From an uncultured Campylobacter sp. (lineage in GTDB: Bacteria > Campylobacterota > Campylobacteria > Campylobacterales > Campylobacteraceae), in contig NZ_CALHGM010000031.1 in NCBI RefSeq assembly GCF_938030145.1, positions 1 through 64,000 on the forward strand: a stretch of DNA of 64,000 nucleotides. Reading direction: 5' to 3'. This document shows positions 56,184 through 64,000 of this stretch, piece after piece (positions within the stretch are counted from its first letter, which is position 1; every line of letters starts with the position of its first letter). The position numbers and the translations under genes are program-made. The notes beneath the pieces were generated by a model, which saw nothing but the letters and a program-made list of their open reading frames with translations, had not been told where the DNA came from and made no database searches.

Positions 56184-57257
56184 TGCTCGCGGAATTCCGC
56201 GTGGGCATTGGCCTCGTTTGCACGGCTTGCGGCTAAATTTTAAGCCTCGATCGCGCTTTGAAATTTTATGCTCGCAAAATTTGGGCGTGAAATTTCGCCT
56301 TTAAAATTTAGCGGCGGAGCGTACGGACAAGGCTTTAAATTTTGTCGGTTTCGCGCAAGGTGCTGCTGCATAGCGCTAGTTTTGAAATTTTAATGTTTAG
56401 ATTTTTCTTGCGGTACGGCGTTGTGATCAAATTTTAAATTTACGCTGCTTGCTGGTCGCAGTTTTTCCGTGCGACTTAAATTTTAAATTTAATCGCAAAG
56501 TTGAAATTTTAAAGCGGCAAAATTTAGATTTCGCGCGGCATCGAAGCGTTTTTAAAATTTAAGATAAATTTCGAAACAGTGCAGTATGCGGCAAAACAGC
56601 GACGCGGAGGACGGCGCTGTGCAAGTGGCGCAAAATGAGGCGGCAACGGCGCACGGAACTGTGCGTCGCCAAAATGGCAGCGGATATCGTAAATAGCGAC
56701 GCAGTAAGCGAGCGTAGCGCAAAGAGGGTATCGCCGCGCGCTGTATTATTGCGGTGTCAAGACGGGCAGCGTGGCAGTGGTATAGATAGCGCCGTGGTGA
56801 GCAGAATACGGCGTAGAATAGAACTGCGCCTGACGCGGAAATATTTTTGCTGTAGCGGTGCGGCTATACGACGAGCGTTAGAGAGTGCGAGCCATGAAAT
56901 TCTACGCAGCCTGCGTTTTAAATTTAAGTGCGAAGCGCGCGGGCTAAAATTTAAAAGTAAAATTTCAAAGCAGGGCTTGCGCCTTTTTAAAATTTAAGAG
57001 CGAAATTTTAAAAAGTGCGGCGCCGCTCGCAGTACCTGCGCGCAGCAAACCGCTCAGAATTTAAATGGACGCTCCGGCGCATCGTAAGCCGCGTCAAATT
57101 TAAACAGATCGCGTCGCCGCAGGACGGATATTTCGCCGCGCCGAAGTGAAATAAAATTCAGTGCCGCCGTGAGATGGATGCGAGATAAGGCTCCGCGGCG
57201 GAGCAATAAAATTCCATCGCCGCGCAATCTGCGGTGATTTAAGATAGCGAGGTAAAG
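56184..57257. other. Long AAATTT-rich gap between infB and rbfA
   Basis: 1,074 bp without a convincing gene. By eye about 22 RAATTY sites, nearly all AAATTT, lie between 56221 and 57066 (about one per 38 bp). A GC-rich middle (56581-56880) has almost none and holds a doubtful 120-codon plus-strand frame (56635-56997) rich in Arg and Ser with no family motif. Confidence 0.55.
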
Positions 57258-57623
57258 ATGAATCCGACCGAACTCAGAAGACTGCGCACGCAAAGCGTGC
57301 TAAAGCAGCTCATCCCCGAAGCGCTCGCGAGCCTTGAGGACGAGCTTTTGCGCGGGCTGTGCGTCACCGACGTAGAGTGCAAGCGCGGGCGCTACGATGC
57401 GTTCGTATATCTGGATAAAAACGCCTTCGACGAGCGCGAGCAGGAATTCGTGCTCGAAAAGCTCGGCCGCGTGGCGAGATATTTGCAAAACTTCTGCGCC
57501 GAGGCGGAGGGCTGGTACCGCTGCCCCGCGTTTCACTTCAAATTCGACGACCGCTTGGAGTATCAAAACAAAATGGACGATCTTTTCGACAAAATAGAGG
57601 AGGAGCTGCGCAAAAATGGTTGA
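57258..57623 (+). CDS. rbfA: Ribosome-binding factor A
   Basis: 121 aa KH-domain-like 30S maturation factor. Start MNPTELRRLRTQSVLKQLIP and the region FVLEKLGRVARYLQ, FHFKFDDRLEYQNKMDDL fit Campylobacter RbfA. It overlaps rimP by 8 bp. Confidence 0.88.
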   Translation: MNPTELRRLRTQSVLKQLIPEALASLEDELLRGLCVTDVECKRGRYDAFVYLDKNAFDEREQEFVLEKLGRVARYLQNFCAEAEGWYRCPAFHFKFDDRLEYQNKMDDLFDKIEEELRKNG

Positions 57624-58035
57624 TTTAGAGGCTTTAGCGCGCGAGTGCGGCGTGCAGCTTTACGACGTGGAGATGGTGAGCGAAAACGGAAGAACGATCT
57701 ACCGCATCAGCATCACTAAAGCGGGCGGCGTGGGCCTAGACGACTGCGAGCGGTTATCGCGGCTACTTTCGCCGATTTTCGACGTGGAGCCGCCGCTTGA
57801 GGGCGAGTGGACGCTGGAGGTCGGCTCGCCCGGGCTTGAGCGCAAGCTAAGCAAGCCGCAGCATTTCGCAAACTCCGTGGGCGAGCTGGTGCGCCTAAGC
57901 CGCACGGACGGGCAGAAGCTAAGCGGCGAGGTGCTTGGCTGCGAAGGCGGCGTGCTTAGACTACGCACGGACGGCGGCGAAGTGAGCGTGCGACTTGACG
58001 AGATCAAAAAGGCGCGAACCTACGTGCAGTGGTAG
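57616..58035 (+). CDS. rimP: Ribosome maturation factor RimP
   Basis: 139 aa. VQLYDVEMVSENGRTIYRI, GVGLDDCERLSRLLSPIFDV and LEVGSPGLERKL are the family hallmarks. Assists 30S assembly. Co-transcribed with rbfA. Confidence 0.92.
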   Translation: MVDLEALARECGVQLYDVEMVSENGRTIYRISITKAGGVGLDDCERLSRLLSPIFDVEPPLEGEWTLEVGSPGLERKLSKPQHFANSVGELVRLSRTDGQKLSGEVLGCEGGVLRLRTDGGEVSVRLDEIKKARTYVQW

Positions 58036-58620
58036 CGGCGGAGATTTAAAACTCTGCGCGCGGCTTTGAAATTTTGCGAATGAGACTTTAAAATTTGCCG
58101 CGCGGGATTTGCGAGTTTGAAATTTCAGCTCCGAATTTTGAGGTTTAAATTTTAAAATAGCTTTTGAAATTTACAGCTCCCGGTTGCTCTTGATCTCTCG
58201 CGGCGATTGGCGCAAAATTTTAAAATTCCAGTGCCGCTCGCCTGTTTTGAAATTTTATGTTACGTCGTTAAAAGGTAATTTTTCAAACCAGCGAGCGATG
58301 CTTTGAAATTTTACGCTGCGCCGCTAAAAGATAAGTTTTGCGTGACGCTTGCGCGTTGCTTAGGAATTTTACGTCGCACTAAAAGGTGGCTAAATTTAAA
58401 ATTTACGCGCTGTTTCGGCGCGGCAAAATTCCACGCTGAAATTCCGCCCGTAAATTTTTGATACAAAATTCCTGTGCCAAATTTCGCCTTAAAATTTTGT
58501 CTGTAGAATTTTAAGGCGAAATTCTACAGACAAATTTACGTTTTAAAACTCTGCGGGCGAAGGTTTGCGCGCCGTTCATCAGATAATTAAAATTACGCCA
58601 AGCGGCGCGGATGTTTGCGA
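58036..58620. other. Gene-free stretch of 585 bp
   Basis: AAATTT-rich, with the interleaved inverted repeat at 58480-58533 near its end. No ORF of quality. Confidence 0.5.
58480..58533. repeat. Two interleaved perfect inverted repeats (A-B-A'-B')
   Basis: A = 58480-58496 (17 bp), B = 58497-58506 (10 bp), A' = 58507-58523, B' = 58524-58533. A' is the exact reverse complement of A, and B' of B, with no spacer between any of them. A/A' and B/B' pairings exclude each other as simple hairpins. It lies about 90 bp beyond the 3' end of the minus-strand gene at 58621. Confidence 0.85.
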
Positions 58621-58875
58621 CTATGAAGCGGAGATTCCGATCGTGGCTAGCAGTACGGGCGAGGTCATGAGCCCTACGATCGTAAGGATCCACGCTAATA
58701 TCGCTATTACGAGCGAGGCTTGCTTTTTGACGGCTTGATAGGTCGCGGCGATCGCGCACAAAAACGCAAGCGGAACGAAAACGATCCCTAGGAAAAAGAT
58801 CCCTAAAATCGCGAAGACTATGGAGAGTATCCCAAGCACGTTTGATTGGGGTTGAACGGTCGGTTGTTCAGACAT
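58621..58875 (-). CDS. Small two-helix membrane protein (DUF4190-like)
   Basis: 84 aa. Polar start MSEQPTVQPQSNVLG, then two long hydrophobic segments (about residues 15-47 and 54-80), the layout of DUF4190 proteins. AAAGGA precedes the ATG. A C13 tract (G13 on this strand) directly before a TAGAAT -10-like hexamer lies 33 bp upstream, so its transcription may vary with tract length. Function unknown. Confidence 0.68.
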   Translation of the reverse strand: MSEQPTVQPQSNVLGILSIVFAILGIFFLGIVFVPLAFLCAIAATYQAVKKQASLVIAILAWILTIVGLMTSPVLLATIGISAS

Positions 58876-58908
58876 TTTGATCCTTTGAAGAAAATTCTTG
58901 TAATTCTA

Positions 58909-58921
58909 CCCCCCCCCCCCC
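58909..58921. repeat. C13 homopolymer tract
   Basis: Thirteen C on the plus strand. On the minus strand the G13 run abuts TAGAAT (58903-58908), 27 bp before the start of the 58621-58875 gene. Tracts of this kind are the classic phase-variable sites of Campylobacter. Confidence 0.9.
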
Positions 58922-59415
58922 TGAATTTGAGCTGAAATCAAGCCGCGCCTTTTGAAATTTCATATTCGCGCCCGATTGCGGTTTTGCCCCAGCGCTTCAT
59001 TAGAATTTTACTTCGCAAAATCAGCGTTTGCGCGCTATCGATACGCTCATTTGCACGATGGGCGAAAATTCTTGGCGCGCGAAAAGGACGCCGCAAAATT
59101 TACGATTTAGGATAAAATTCTAAAACCTGTGGTAAGATTTCGCAGTTTTGTTCCCGCACGGAATCTGCTCCTACACATACGGCGCGCGGCTTGCACTCTG
59201 ATAAATTTGGCGCTTAAAGCGAGGCTTGTAGCGGCAAACGTATTTGGAACGTGAGTCGGCGTTAGCCGGTACGACGGCATGGGCGAGCGTAGGCGGGCAA
59301 GCGGGTTGCGTCCGAGGCGCAATCCGTTGCGGGCAGACGAGGCGAGGTTGCTGACTAGCCGCAAATCGGCTAAGCAATCGCGGCGGAGCGGGACAATTTA
59401 AATTTTGGATTTTGT
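58922..59415. other. Gene-free stretch before ribD
   Basis: About 490 bp. Minus-strand frames of 85-147 codons here overlap the ribD start and are Arg/Pro-rich shadows. No -10 box stands out; ribD may be read from an unrecognised promoter. Confidence 0.45.
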
Positions 59416-60573
59416 ATGAACGACGAATTTTACATGGATTTGGCGCTGCGGGCTGCGTGGCGCTATCAGGCTTTGACGCTACCCAACCCCGCCGTGGGCT
59501 GCGTGCTTCTAGATAAGAGCGGCAGAGTTCTTGGCATAGGCGCACACAAAAAGGTGGGCTTTTTGCATGCCGAGGCAAACGCCGTTTTCGCCGCGCTGTG
59601 CGATCTGGACGCAAATTTCGCGCAGGATTTCGCTCGCGAATACGCCCGCAAATTCGGCGTTAAATTTCAAAACCTAGAAGCCCTAAAAAGCGCGCTTTTG
59701 CAGCCGAGCTTCACTTATGATTTTATCCTAAACCGCCACGGCGGGCTTTTGGGCGGCGCTTGCGCCTATGTCACGCTTGAGCCCTGCGCACACCGCGGCA
59801 AGACCCCGTCTTGCGCCGAGCTTTTGGCGCAGCTCGGACTATCGCGCGTGGTAATCGGCACGCGCGATACGAACGCGCAGGCTGCGGGCGGCGCGGAAAT
59901 TTTACGCCGCGGGAGCATAGAGGTGAAATTTGACGTTTGCCGCGCCGCAGCGACGGAGCTTGCGGAGCCATTTTATCTGGCGCGCGAGAGTGGCTTTTGC
60001 TTCATCAAAATCAACGCCACGCTAAACGGCTCGGTGCATGGGCGGATCGGCAGCGAGAAGCAGCGCGCGTTCGTACACGAGCTGCGCGACGTGTGCGACT
60101 ACGTGGGCGTGGGCGGGCAGACCGTGCGCGCCGACAGGCCGACGCTGGACGTGCGTGCGGCTAAATTTGACGAAATTAGCGCTTTGGCAGGCAGAGCCGA
60201 TATGCTGGCGCTAGACGCGCGTGTCGCGCCGCAAAATCTAAAGCTGCGCGCACCCGATGTTTGGATATACTCGCGCCGTGCACTTTCGGATTTTGATGCG
60301 AGTATTCCGCTTTTTGGCATCGCAGGGCGCAAGGTAGAGGTCTCGCAGTCGCTGCCTGCGGGTGCCAAAATCACGATGATAGAGGCGGGGGCGAGCTCGT
60401 TTGACGAGTTCGCGCAGTTTGCGAGCCACGCGCTTATTTTTTACAGCGCGCAGATGAGGGACGCGGGAAATTTCAAAGCAAATGCCACGCTACAGCCGCT
60501 TTTCATCTCCCATGCGGGCGATCCGCACCTGGAAGCGAACGAATTCTACGGCTGGTTTAAGATTTTAAAATAA
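59416..60573 (+). CDS. ribD: Riboflavin biosynthesis deaminase/reductase
   Basis: 385 aa bifunctional enzyme. Deaminase domain: NPAVGCVLLD, zinc motif HAEANAVF and LEPCAHRGKTPSCAELL (PCxxxGxxxxC). Reductase domain from about residue 200 (FIKINATLNGSV, VRADRPTLDVR). Slightly longer than usual because of extra residues between the HAE and PCAH motifs (about 75-115). Confidence 0.92.
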   Translation: MNDEFYMDLALRAAWRYQALTLPNPAVGCVLLDKSGRVLGIGAHKKVGFLHAEANAVFAALCDLDANFAQDFAREYARKFGVKFQNLEALKSALLQPSFTYDFILNRHGGLLGGACAYVTLEPCAHRGKTPSCAELLAQLGLSRVVIGTRDTNAQAAGGAEILRRGSIEVKFDVCRAAATELAEPFYLARESGFCFIKINATLNGSVHGRIGSEKQRAFVHELRDVCDYVGVGGQTVRADRPTLDVRAAKFDEISALAGRADMLALDARVAPQNLKLRAPDVWIYSRRALSDFDASIPLFGIAGRKVEVSQSLPAGAKITMIEAGASSFDEFAQFASHALIFYSAQMRDAGNFKANATLQPLFISHAGDPHLEANEFYGWFKILK

Positions 60574-60646
60574 AAATCACAAAAGCTTCGTTATTATCGG
60601 TATAAGGATTAGCAGTGCTACTATTATTATAATGACCAACTCACGC

Positions 60647-61045
60647 CTATCGTCGTAAAGGCGATGGAAAAATATGAAATTTTTCACGTATGCCGCAAGC
60701 AACGACGCAGAGCGAATATAAAAAACAGATATATGCCGCAAGCGGAACAAAAGCGACAAATCCCGAAGCATAAACTAGCGCTACTAATACATATGTCGCA
60801 TTTGCCAGCGCAGGTATGCTATAAGTCCAAAGCTCTGGCTTTTCAAAAGGGGTGTAGATATTATTCAAATACAAAGCTAAATTTACGACAAGCAGTAGAA
60901 AAAATATATAATTCTTTTTCATAAAAGGAAAAACGGCGCAAACCAAGACTACTATCAAATTTAATGCGATAAGAAAACCTATGTAATTAATATCTATAAA
61001 GGCGCAAAGTAAGCCTAAAATCGCGATTAATATATCTCTTTTCAT
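60647..61045 (-). CDS. Hypothetical membrane protein, possibly frameshifted at the 3' end
   Basis: 132 aa with five hydrophobic segments, not recognised. It ends FHIFPSPLRR. A neighbouring frame continues to 60577 and encodes ELVIIIIVALLILIPIITKLL, a clean extra membrane helix with no start of its own, so a one-base slip near the T-run around 60672-60680 could have cut off the last helix. ribD is convergent. Confidence 0.5.
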   Translation of the reverse strand: MKRDILIAILGLLCAFIDINYIGFLIALNLIVVLVCAVFPFMKKNYIFFLLLVVNLALYLNNIYTPFEKPELWTYSIPALANATYVLVALVYASGFVAFVPLAAYICFLYSLCVVACGIREKFHIFPSPLRR

Positions 61046-61201
61046 AACCGATTGCCGTCCTTTTTAATTCCTGCAATTATAATGCATAGATTTAAATTTT
61101 GATAAAAAGTATTCCGTGATTAAAACTTTGTCGCGCCGTGCGAGCGATTTACGCCTATTAAATTTAGCGCATACGGATAAAATTAAACGGGGCGCTTAGC
61201 T

Positions 61202-61873
61202 TTATTTAGATTCAAAAACGATAAAGTTTAACCATATTATTACGCCTATAAGCAATAAAATAGACGATAGTGTTTCGTTGGCATTCCAGCGCCTTTTTAG
61301 GCTAACGATTTGTAAAAATTTGCCGAGCTCGTAATCGCTTTTGCGAAATGAAAATGCCGTAGAATAGGTGCCTATGAATAATATCACGGCGGATAATATC
61401 GCTACTAATTTTTTATCCAAATCCAGACCGAATAGCATAAAACCGAATACTATGATATAAGTAACGGCGGTAAGCGCTAAAATTCCTATCGTCGCAAAGG
61501 CGATGAAAAGTATAAAATTTAGCTTGCGATCGACCTCTTTGACGTAAAAATCGCTCAAACTGCTGCTGACGTAAAAGGCGAATAGCTCAAGAATCGCCGT
61601 CGTAAAAGGCAGGCGAATATCACCCGGAAATAAAAAATATCCCTTCAAAAGGCTCATAACATCGATATTTGAAATATTTTCAATATGCCACGAAACAACG
61701 TAAAATGAAATCACAAAAATGGCCAAAAAGACGTTGCCCAAAAGGAACTTGTAAATTAGGTATTTTATGTTTTTGCGCACCTTGGCTCCCTGAAATTTCG
61801 CGAGATTATACGGCAAATTTGCTTTTAACAGGCTCAAATCGGCAGGAAAATTTGATGAGTGAAATTTAGGCAA
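61202..61873 (-). CDS. Hypothetical membrane protein
   Basis: 223 aa with about six hydrophobic segments (near residues 44-66, 90-108, 118-160, 162-178, 205-220), not recognised. AT-rich like the 60647 gene, with which it may share an origin. No ribosome site is obvious for the first ATG at 61873. Confidence 0.55.
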   Translation of the reverse strand: MPKFHSSNFPADLSLLKANLPYNLAKFQGAKVRKNIKYLIYKFLLGNVFLAIFVISFYVVSWHIENISNIDVMSLLKGYFLFPGDIRLPFTTAILELFAFYVSSSLSDFYVKEVDRKLNFILFIAFATIGILALTAVTYIIVFGFMLFGLDLDKKLVAILSAVILFIGTYSTAFSFRKSDYELGKFLQIVSLKRRWNANETLSSILLLIGVIIWLNFIVFESK

Positions 61874-62404
61874 ATTTTGAGAGTAGTTTAAATTTGCGGC
61901 TAAATTTACAGCTCGATTCGCGGCACGGAATTTTAAAATTTAGAGGCGCGATATACTTTACTAAATTAAAAATGTAGCGCGCTATGTCATCTCCGTGCTA
62001 TTAAAATAGAAGGCGCTTGGCTAAATTTAAAACCACTCCGTGCGTTCGATAAATTTCGCTGCATTTGCTAGCCTGCTGCTCTCGTCAAATTAAAATTCTA
62101 CAAACGCGCATAGGCGCCGTTTTGAATGATGCGGCGATCTGCTGCGTAAAATTCTACTATTTTGCACGCACGGCGCCTGATTTTGAAATGGCGTCCGCGG
62201 GGAGAAATTTTAAAATTCCACTACGCGTAGGGATTTAAAATTTCATAACGAGCGCAAAATTTTAAAATTTGAAATCTCAAAATTTTAAAATTCCGAAATC
62301 TCGCGGCGCGGGCAAATTTAAAATTTAAAACTCAAGCCAAATTTTAAATTTCAAACCGAGCGGAATTCTAAATTCTAAATTGAGCGGAATTTCAAATCCA
62401 AAAT
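61874..62404. other. Gene-free stretch of 531 bp
   Basis: The last 200 bp are a dense series of AAATTT, AAATTC, GAATTC and GAATTT sites with AAAATTTTAAAATT palindromes. No ORF. Confidence 0.5.
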
Positions 62405-63361
62405 TTAATGACTATGCCCCAAATGCCCGCCCGTATCGTTTGATCTTACTTCGCAGATGAGCTCGTCGGTGCATTCGTTATCGCTGCTCTCACACTGCAG
62501 CGTAGTGTGCGTGATGCCTAGATGCTCCATTTCGTGCGATATTTCGGCCATGATCTGCTCCGCTTCGCGCACGCTCAGCTCGCCGCTAACCACCACGTGA
62601 GCCGTGAGCGCGTTTGCGCCGCTTGTTATGCTCCAGACGTGCAGGTCGTGCACCGAAAGCACGCCGTCTACGCCCCTGATCTGCGCGACGAGCGCGTCTA
62701 GGCTCACGCCCTTTGGCGAGCCCTCCATTAGAATGTTTAGGCTCTCTTTTAGCATGCCCCAGCCGCTTTTTACGATGAGCGCGGCTACGAGCAGGCTAGC
62801 CGCCGCGTCCGCCCAGCCCCAGTCAAAGCACATCATCGCCAAAGCCGCTGCGATCGCACCCACCGAGCCCGCAGCGTCGCCCAGCACGTGCAGGTAGGCG
62901 CCGCGCATATTGACGTTTTCTCTCACGTCACCGCCGCGCAGCATGTATAGCGCCACGACGATGTTTACAGCAAGACCCAGCGTACTGATGGCGAGCATGC
63001 CAGCGGTGGCTACTTCTGGCGGGTTTTGCAGGCGCCGCGCCGCCTCAATGACGATAAAAACGGCGATGACGATGAGCGTGACGGCGTTTATCGTCGCGGC
63101 TAAAATTTCGATCCGCCTATAGCCGAAGGTTTTTTGCAGATTGCCCTTGCGTTCGCCGAATTTAAACGCAAACAGCGAAAGCCCGAGCGCTGCGGCGTCT
63201 GATAGCATGTGCCCGGCGTCTGAGAGCAGGGCGAGCGAGTTCGTCGCCAAGCCGCCCGCGACCTCGACCAGCATAAAAGCGGATATTATAAGGAAAGAAT
63301 TTCTCAAAACGACTTTGTTTGACGCGTGCGAATGCGTGCAGTGGGCATGATTTTCGTGCAT
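62405..63361 (-). CDS. Cation diffusion facilitator (zinc-type exporter)
   Basis: 318 aa, six transmembrane helices. His-rich N-terminus HENHAHCTHSH, metal site LLSDAGHMLSDAAALG in helix II and HVLGDAAGSVG in helix V, cytosolic C-terminal domain and a His-bearing tail GGHLGHSH. Close to the CzcD/ZitB group. I chose ATG 63361 with a GAGG site over TTG 63382. Confidence 0.9.
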   Translation of the reverse strand: MHENHAHCTHSHASNKVVLRNSFLIISAFMLVEVAGGLATNSLALLSDAGHMLSDAAALGLSLFAFKFGERKGNLQKTFGYRRIEILAATINAVTLIVIAVFIVIEAARRLQNPPEVATAGMLAISTLGLAVNIVVALYMLRGGDVRENVNMRGAYLHVLGDAAGSVGAIAAALAMMCFDWGWADAAASLLVAALIVKSGWGMLKESLNILMEGSPKGVSLDALVAQIRGVDGVLSVHDLHVWSITSGANALTAHVVVSGELSVREAEQIMAEISHEMEHLGITHTTLQCESSDNECTDELICEVRSNDTGGHLGHSH

Positions 63362-63413
63362 TTTGACCTCATTTTTCGGCAAATTTTAGATACATTATAC
63401 CCTAAAAAAGCGC

Positions 63414-64000
63414 TTAAATTTTAGCCAAATCTCCTTCCGGCTCAGCGCTTGTGCGCTTGCCTATGTCTTTTAACTTACTAAACTCTTCCACTAGCCTCGG
63501 CGCGTCATCTAAGCTGATCGCAAATGTCCAAAGATAGGTGAGCACCGAGTAGATGTGGCCTGCGTTTGCCTGCTTGCTTGAGAGCAAAAATATCGCCAAA
63601 CTAAAAATCGCCGCCGCACTCGTACCGATGATGAAAAAGCTCATCGCCTCTCTGTTTGATATGCGGATACGAAGTTTTGAAAGCACGTCGTAGTGGCGAT
63701 TTAGCGTGTATTCGTCGCCTACGCTTATGCGTCCTGCTTCGCGCTCTAGCTGGTTGTTTAGTTTTAGATACAAGCGGTCGTTTTTGGCGATGTATTTGGG
63801 TAGCAAAACTCCAAAAATCGCGAGCAGGGCAAAAACAGCCAAACCCACGTAGAACTCGATAAATAAAAGCATGATCGCCGAGCCGAAAATCGAGACGACC
63901 GAGGTAAAAAACACGGGAAAATGCTGCTCGAAAAAATCCACGAATTCGCGAGATAAATTTGCTCTTGCGATTACGGCGCTTTCGTCTTTTGCGGCTCTTT
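63414..64000 (-). CDS. ABC-type six-transmembrane domain protein, 5' partial
   Basis: The frame is open to the window end on this strand, so the start lies outside; the GTG at 63941 is internal. Visible: two or three membrane helices, LYLKLNNQLEREAGRISVGD and the end LTYLWTFAISLDDAPRLVEEF, which fit the stand-alone ABC transporter membrane-region family (ABC_membrane_3). No ATPase domain follows; the protein ends at 63414. Confidence 0.72.
   Translation of the reverse strand, partial: RAAKDESAVIARANLSREFVDFFEQHFPVFFTSVVSIFGSAIMLLFIEFYVGLAVFALLAIFGVLLPKYIAKNDRLYLKLNNQLEREAGRISVGDEYTLNRHYDVLSKLRIRISNREAMSFFIIGTSAAAIFSLAIFLLSSKQANAGHIYSVLTYLWTFAISLDDAPRLVEEFSKLKDIGKRTSAEPEGDLAKI

Noticed and set aside
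56635..56997. 120-codon plus-strand frame between infB and rbfA
   Set aside because: No start signal, Arg/Ser-rich, no motif; its end runs through AAATTT repeats.

Overview
The window looks like chromosome of a Campylobacter-type epsilonproteobacterium with a mid-40s percent GC content; the mix of core Campylobacter genes and higher GC suggests something close to C. gracilis, but the species is an inference. Gene order supports the group: accD-rlmH-dksA-hypothetical-dusB, then bamA, an M23 peptidase, lpxC, a tsaB-like gene, thrB, ylxR, infB, rbfA and rimP follow the order I recall for C. jejuni. Promoters are mostly a lone TATAAT with no clear -35, as in Campylobacter. I found no tRNA, rRNA, CRISPR array, insertion sequence or prophage.

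Layout. 1-9.6 kb: end of miaB, a DUF374 acyltransferase, the minus-strand operon panC-rimO-tilS-phosphoesterase, three small membrane or stress-type genes, prfB and a lipoprotein. 9.7-11.9 kb: a repeat-tailed membrane protein (copy A) and a PAS protein. 12-19 kb: an MFS transporter, a polysulfide/thiosulfate reductase operon (catalytic, FeS and membrane subunits) and an adjoining two-component system. 19-26 kb: AT-rich hypotheticals, a Cache protein, a HIT protein, an MFS transporter, a YigZ protein, galU-pgi and a VOC protein. 26-35.5 kb is the accessory part: copies C and B of the repeat-tailed family, a tandem family of sequon-rich small proteins with one decayed copy, an SDR, a spore-photoproduct-lyase-like radical SAM protein and a nucleosidase with inserts. 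35.5-40 kb: uvrA, a broken mosaic copy D of the repeat-tailed family, recO. 40-60.6 kb: the conserved housekeeping run and ribD. 60.6-64 kb: membrane proteins, a CDF metal exporter and a partial ABC-type membrane protein.

The most unusual signals are these. (1) A mosaic family of membrane proteins (A, B, C, D) has N-terminal tails encoded by 15-bp tandem repeats, and nearly every repeat carries one RAATTY site, the motif methylated by CtsM and needed for natural transformation in C. jejuni. (2) The same hexamer is strongly enriched in the long intergenic stretches. (3) A tandem family of single-pass proteins has tails carrying up to four bacterial N-glycosylation sequons. (4) A C13 tract abuts a -10 box. 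(5) A 54-bp element consists of two interleaved perfect inverted repeats. (6) Several conserved enzymes carry low-complexity inserts. Everything was read by eye; no alignments or searches were run.
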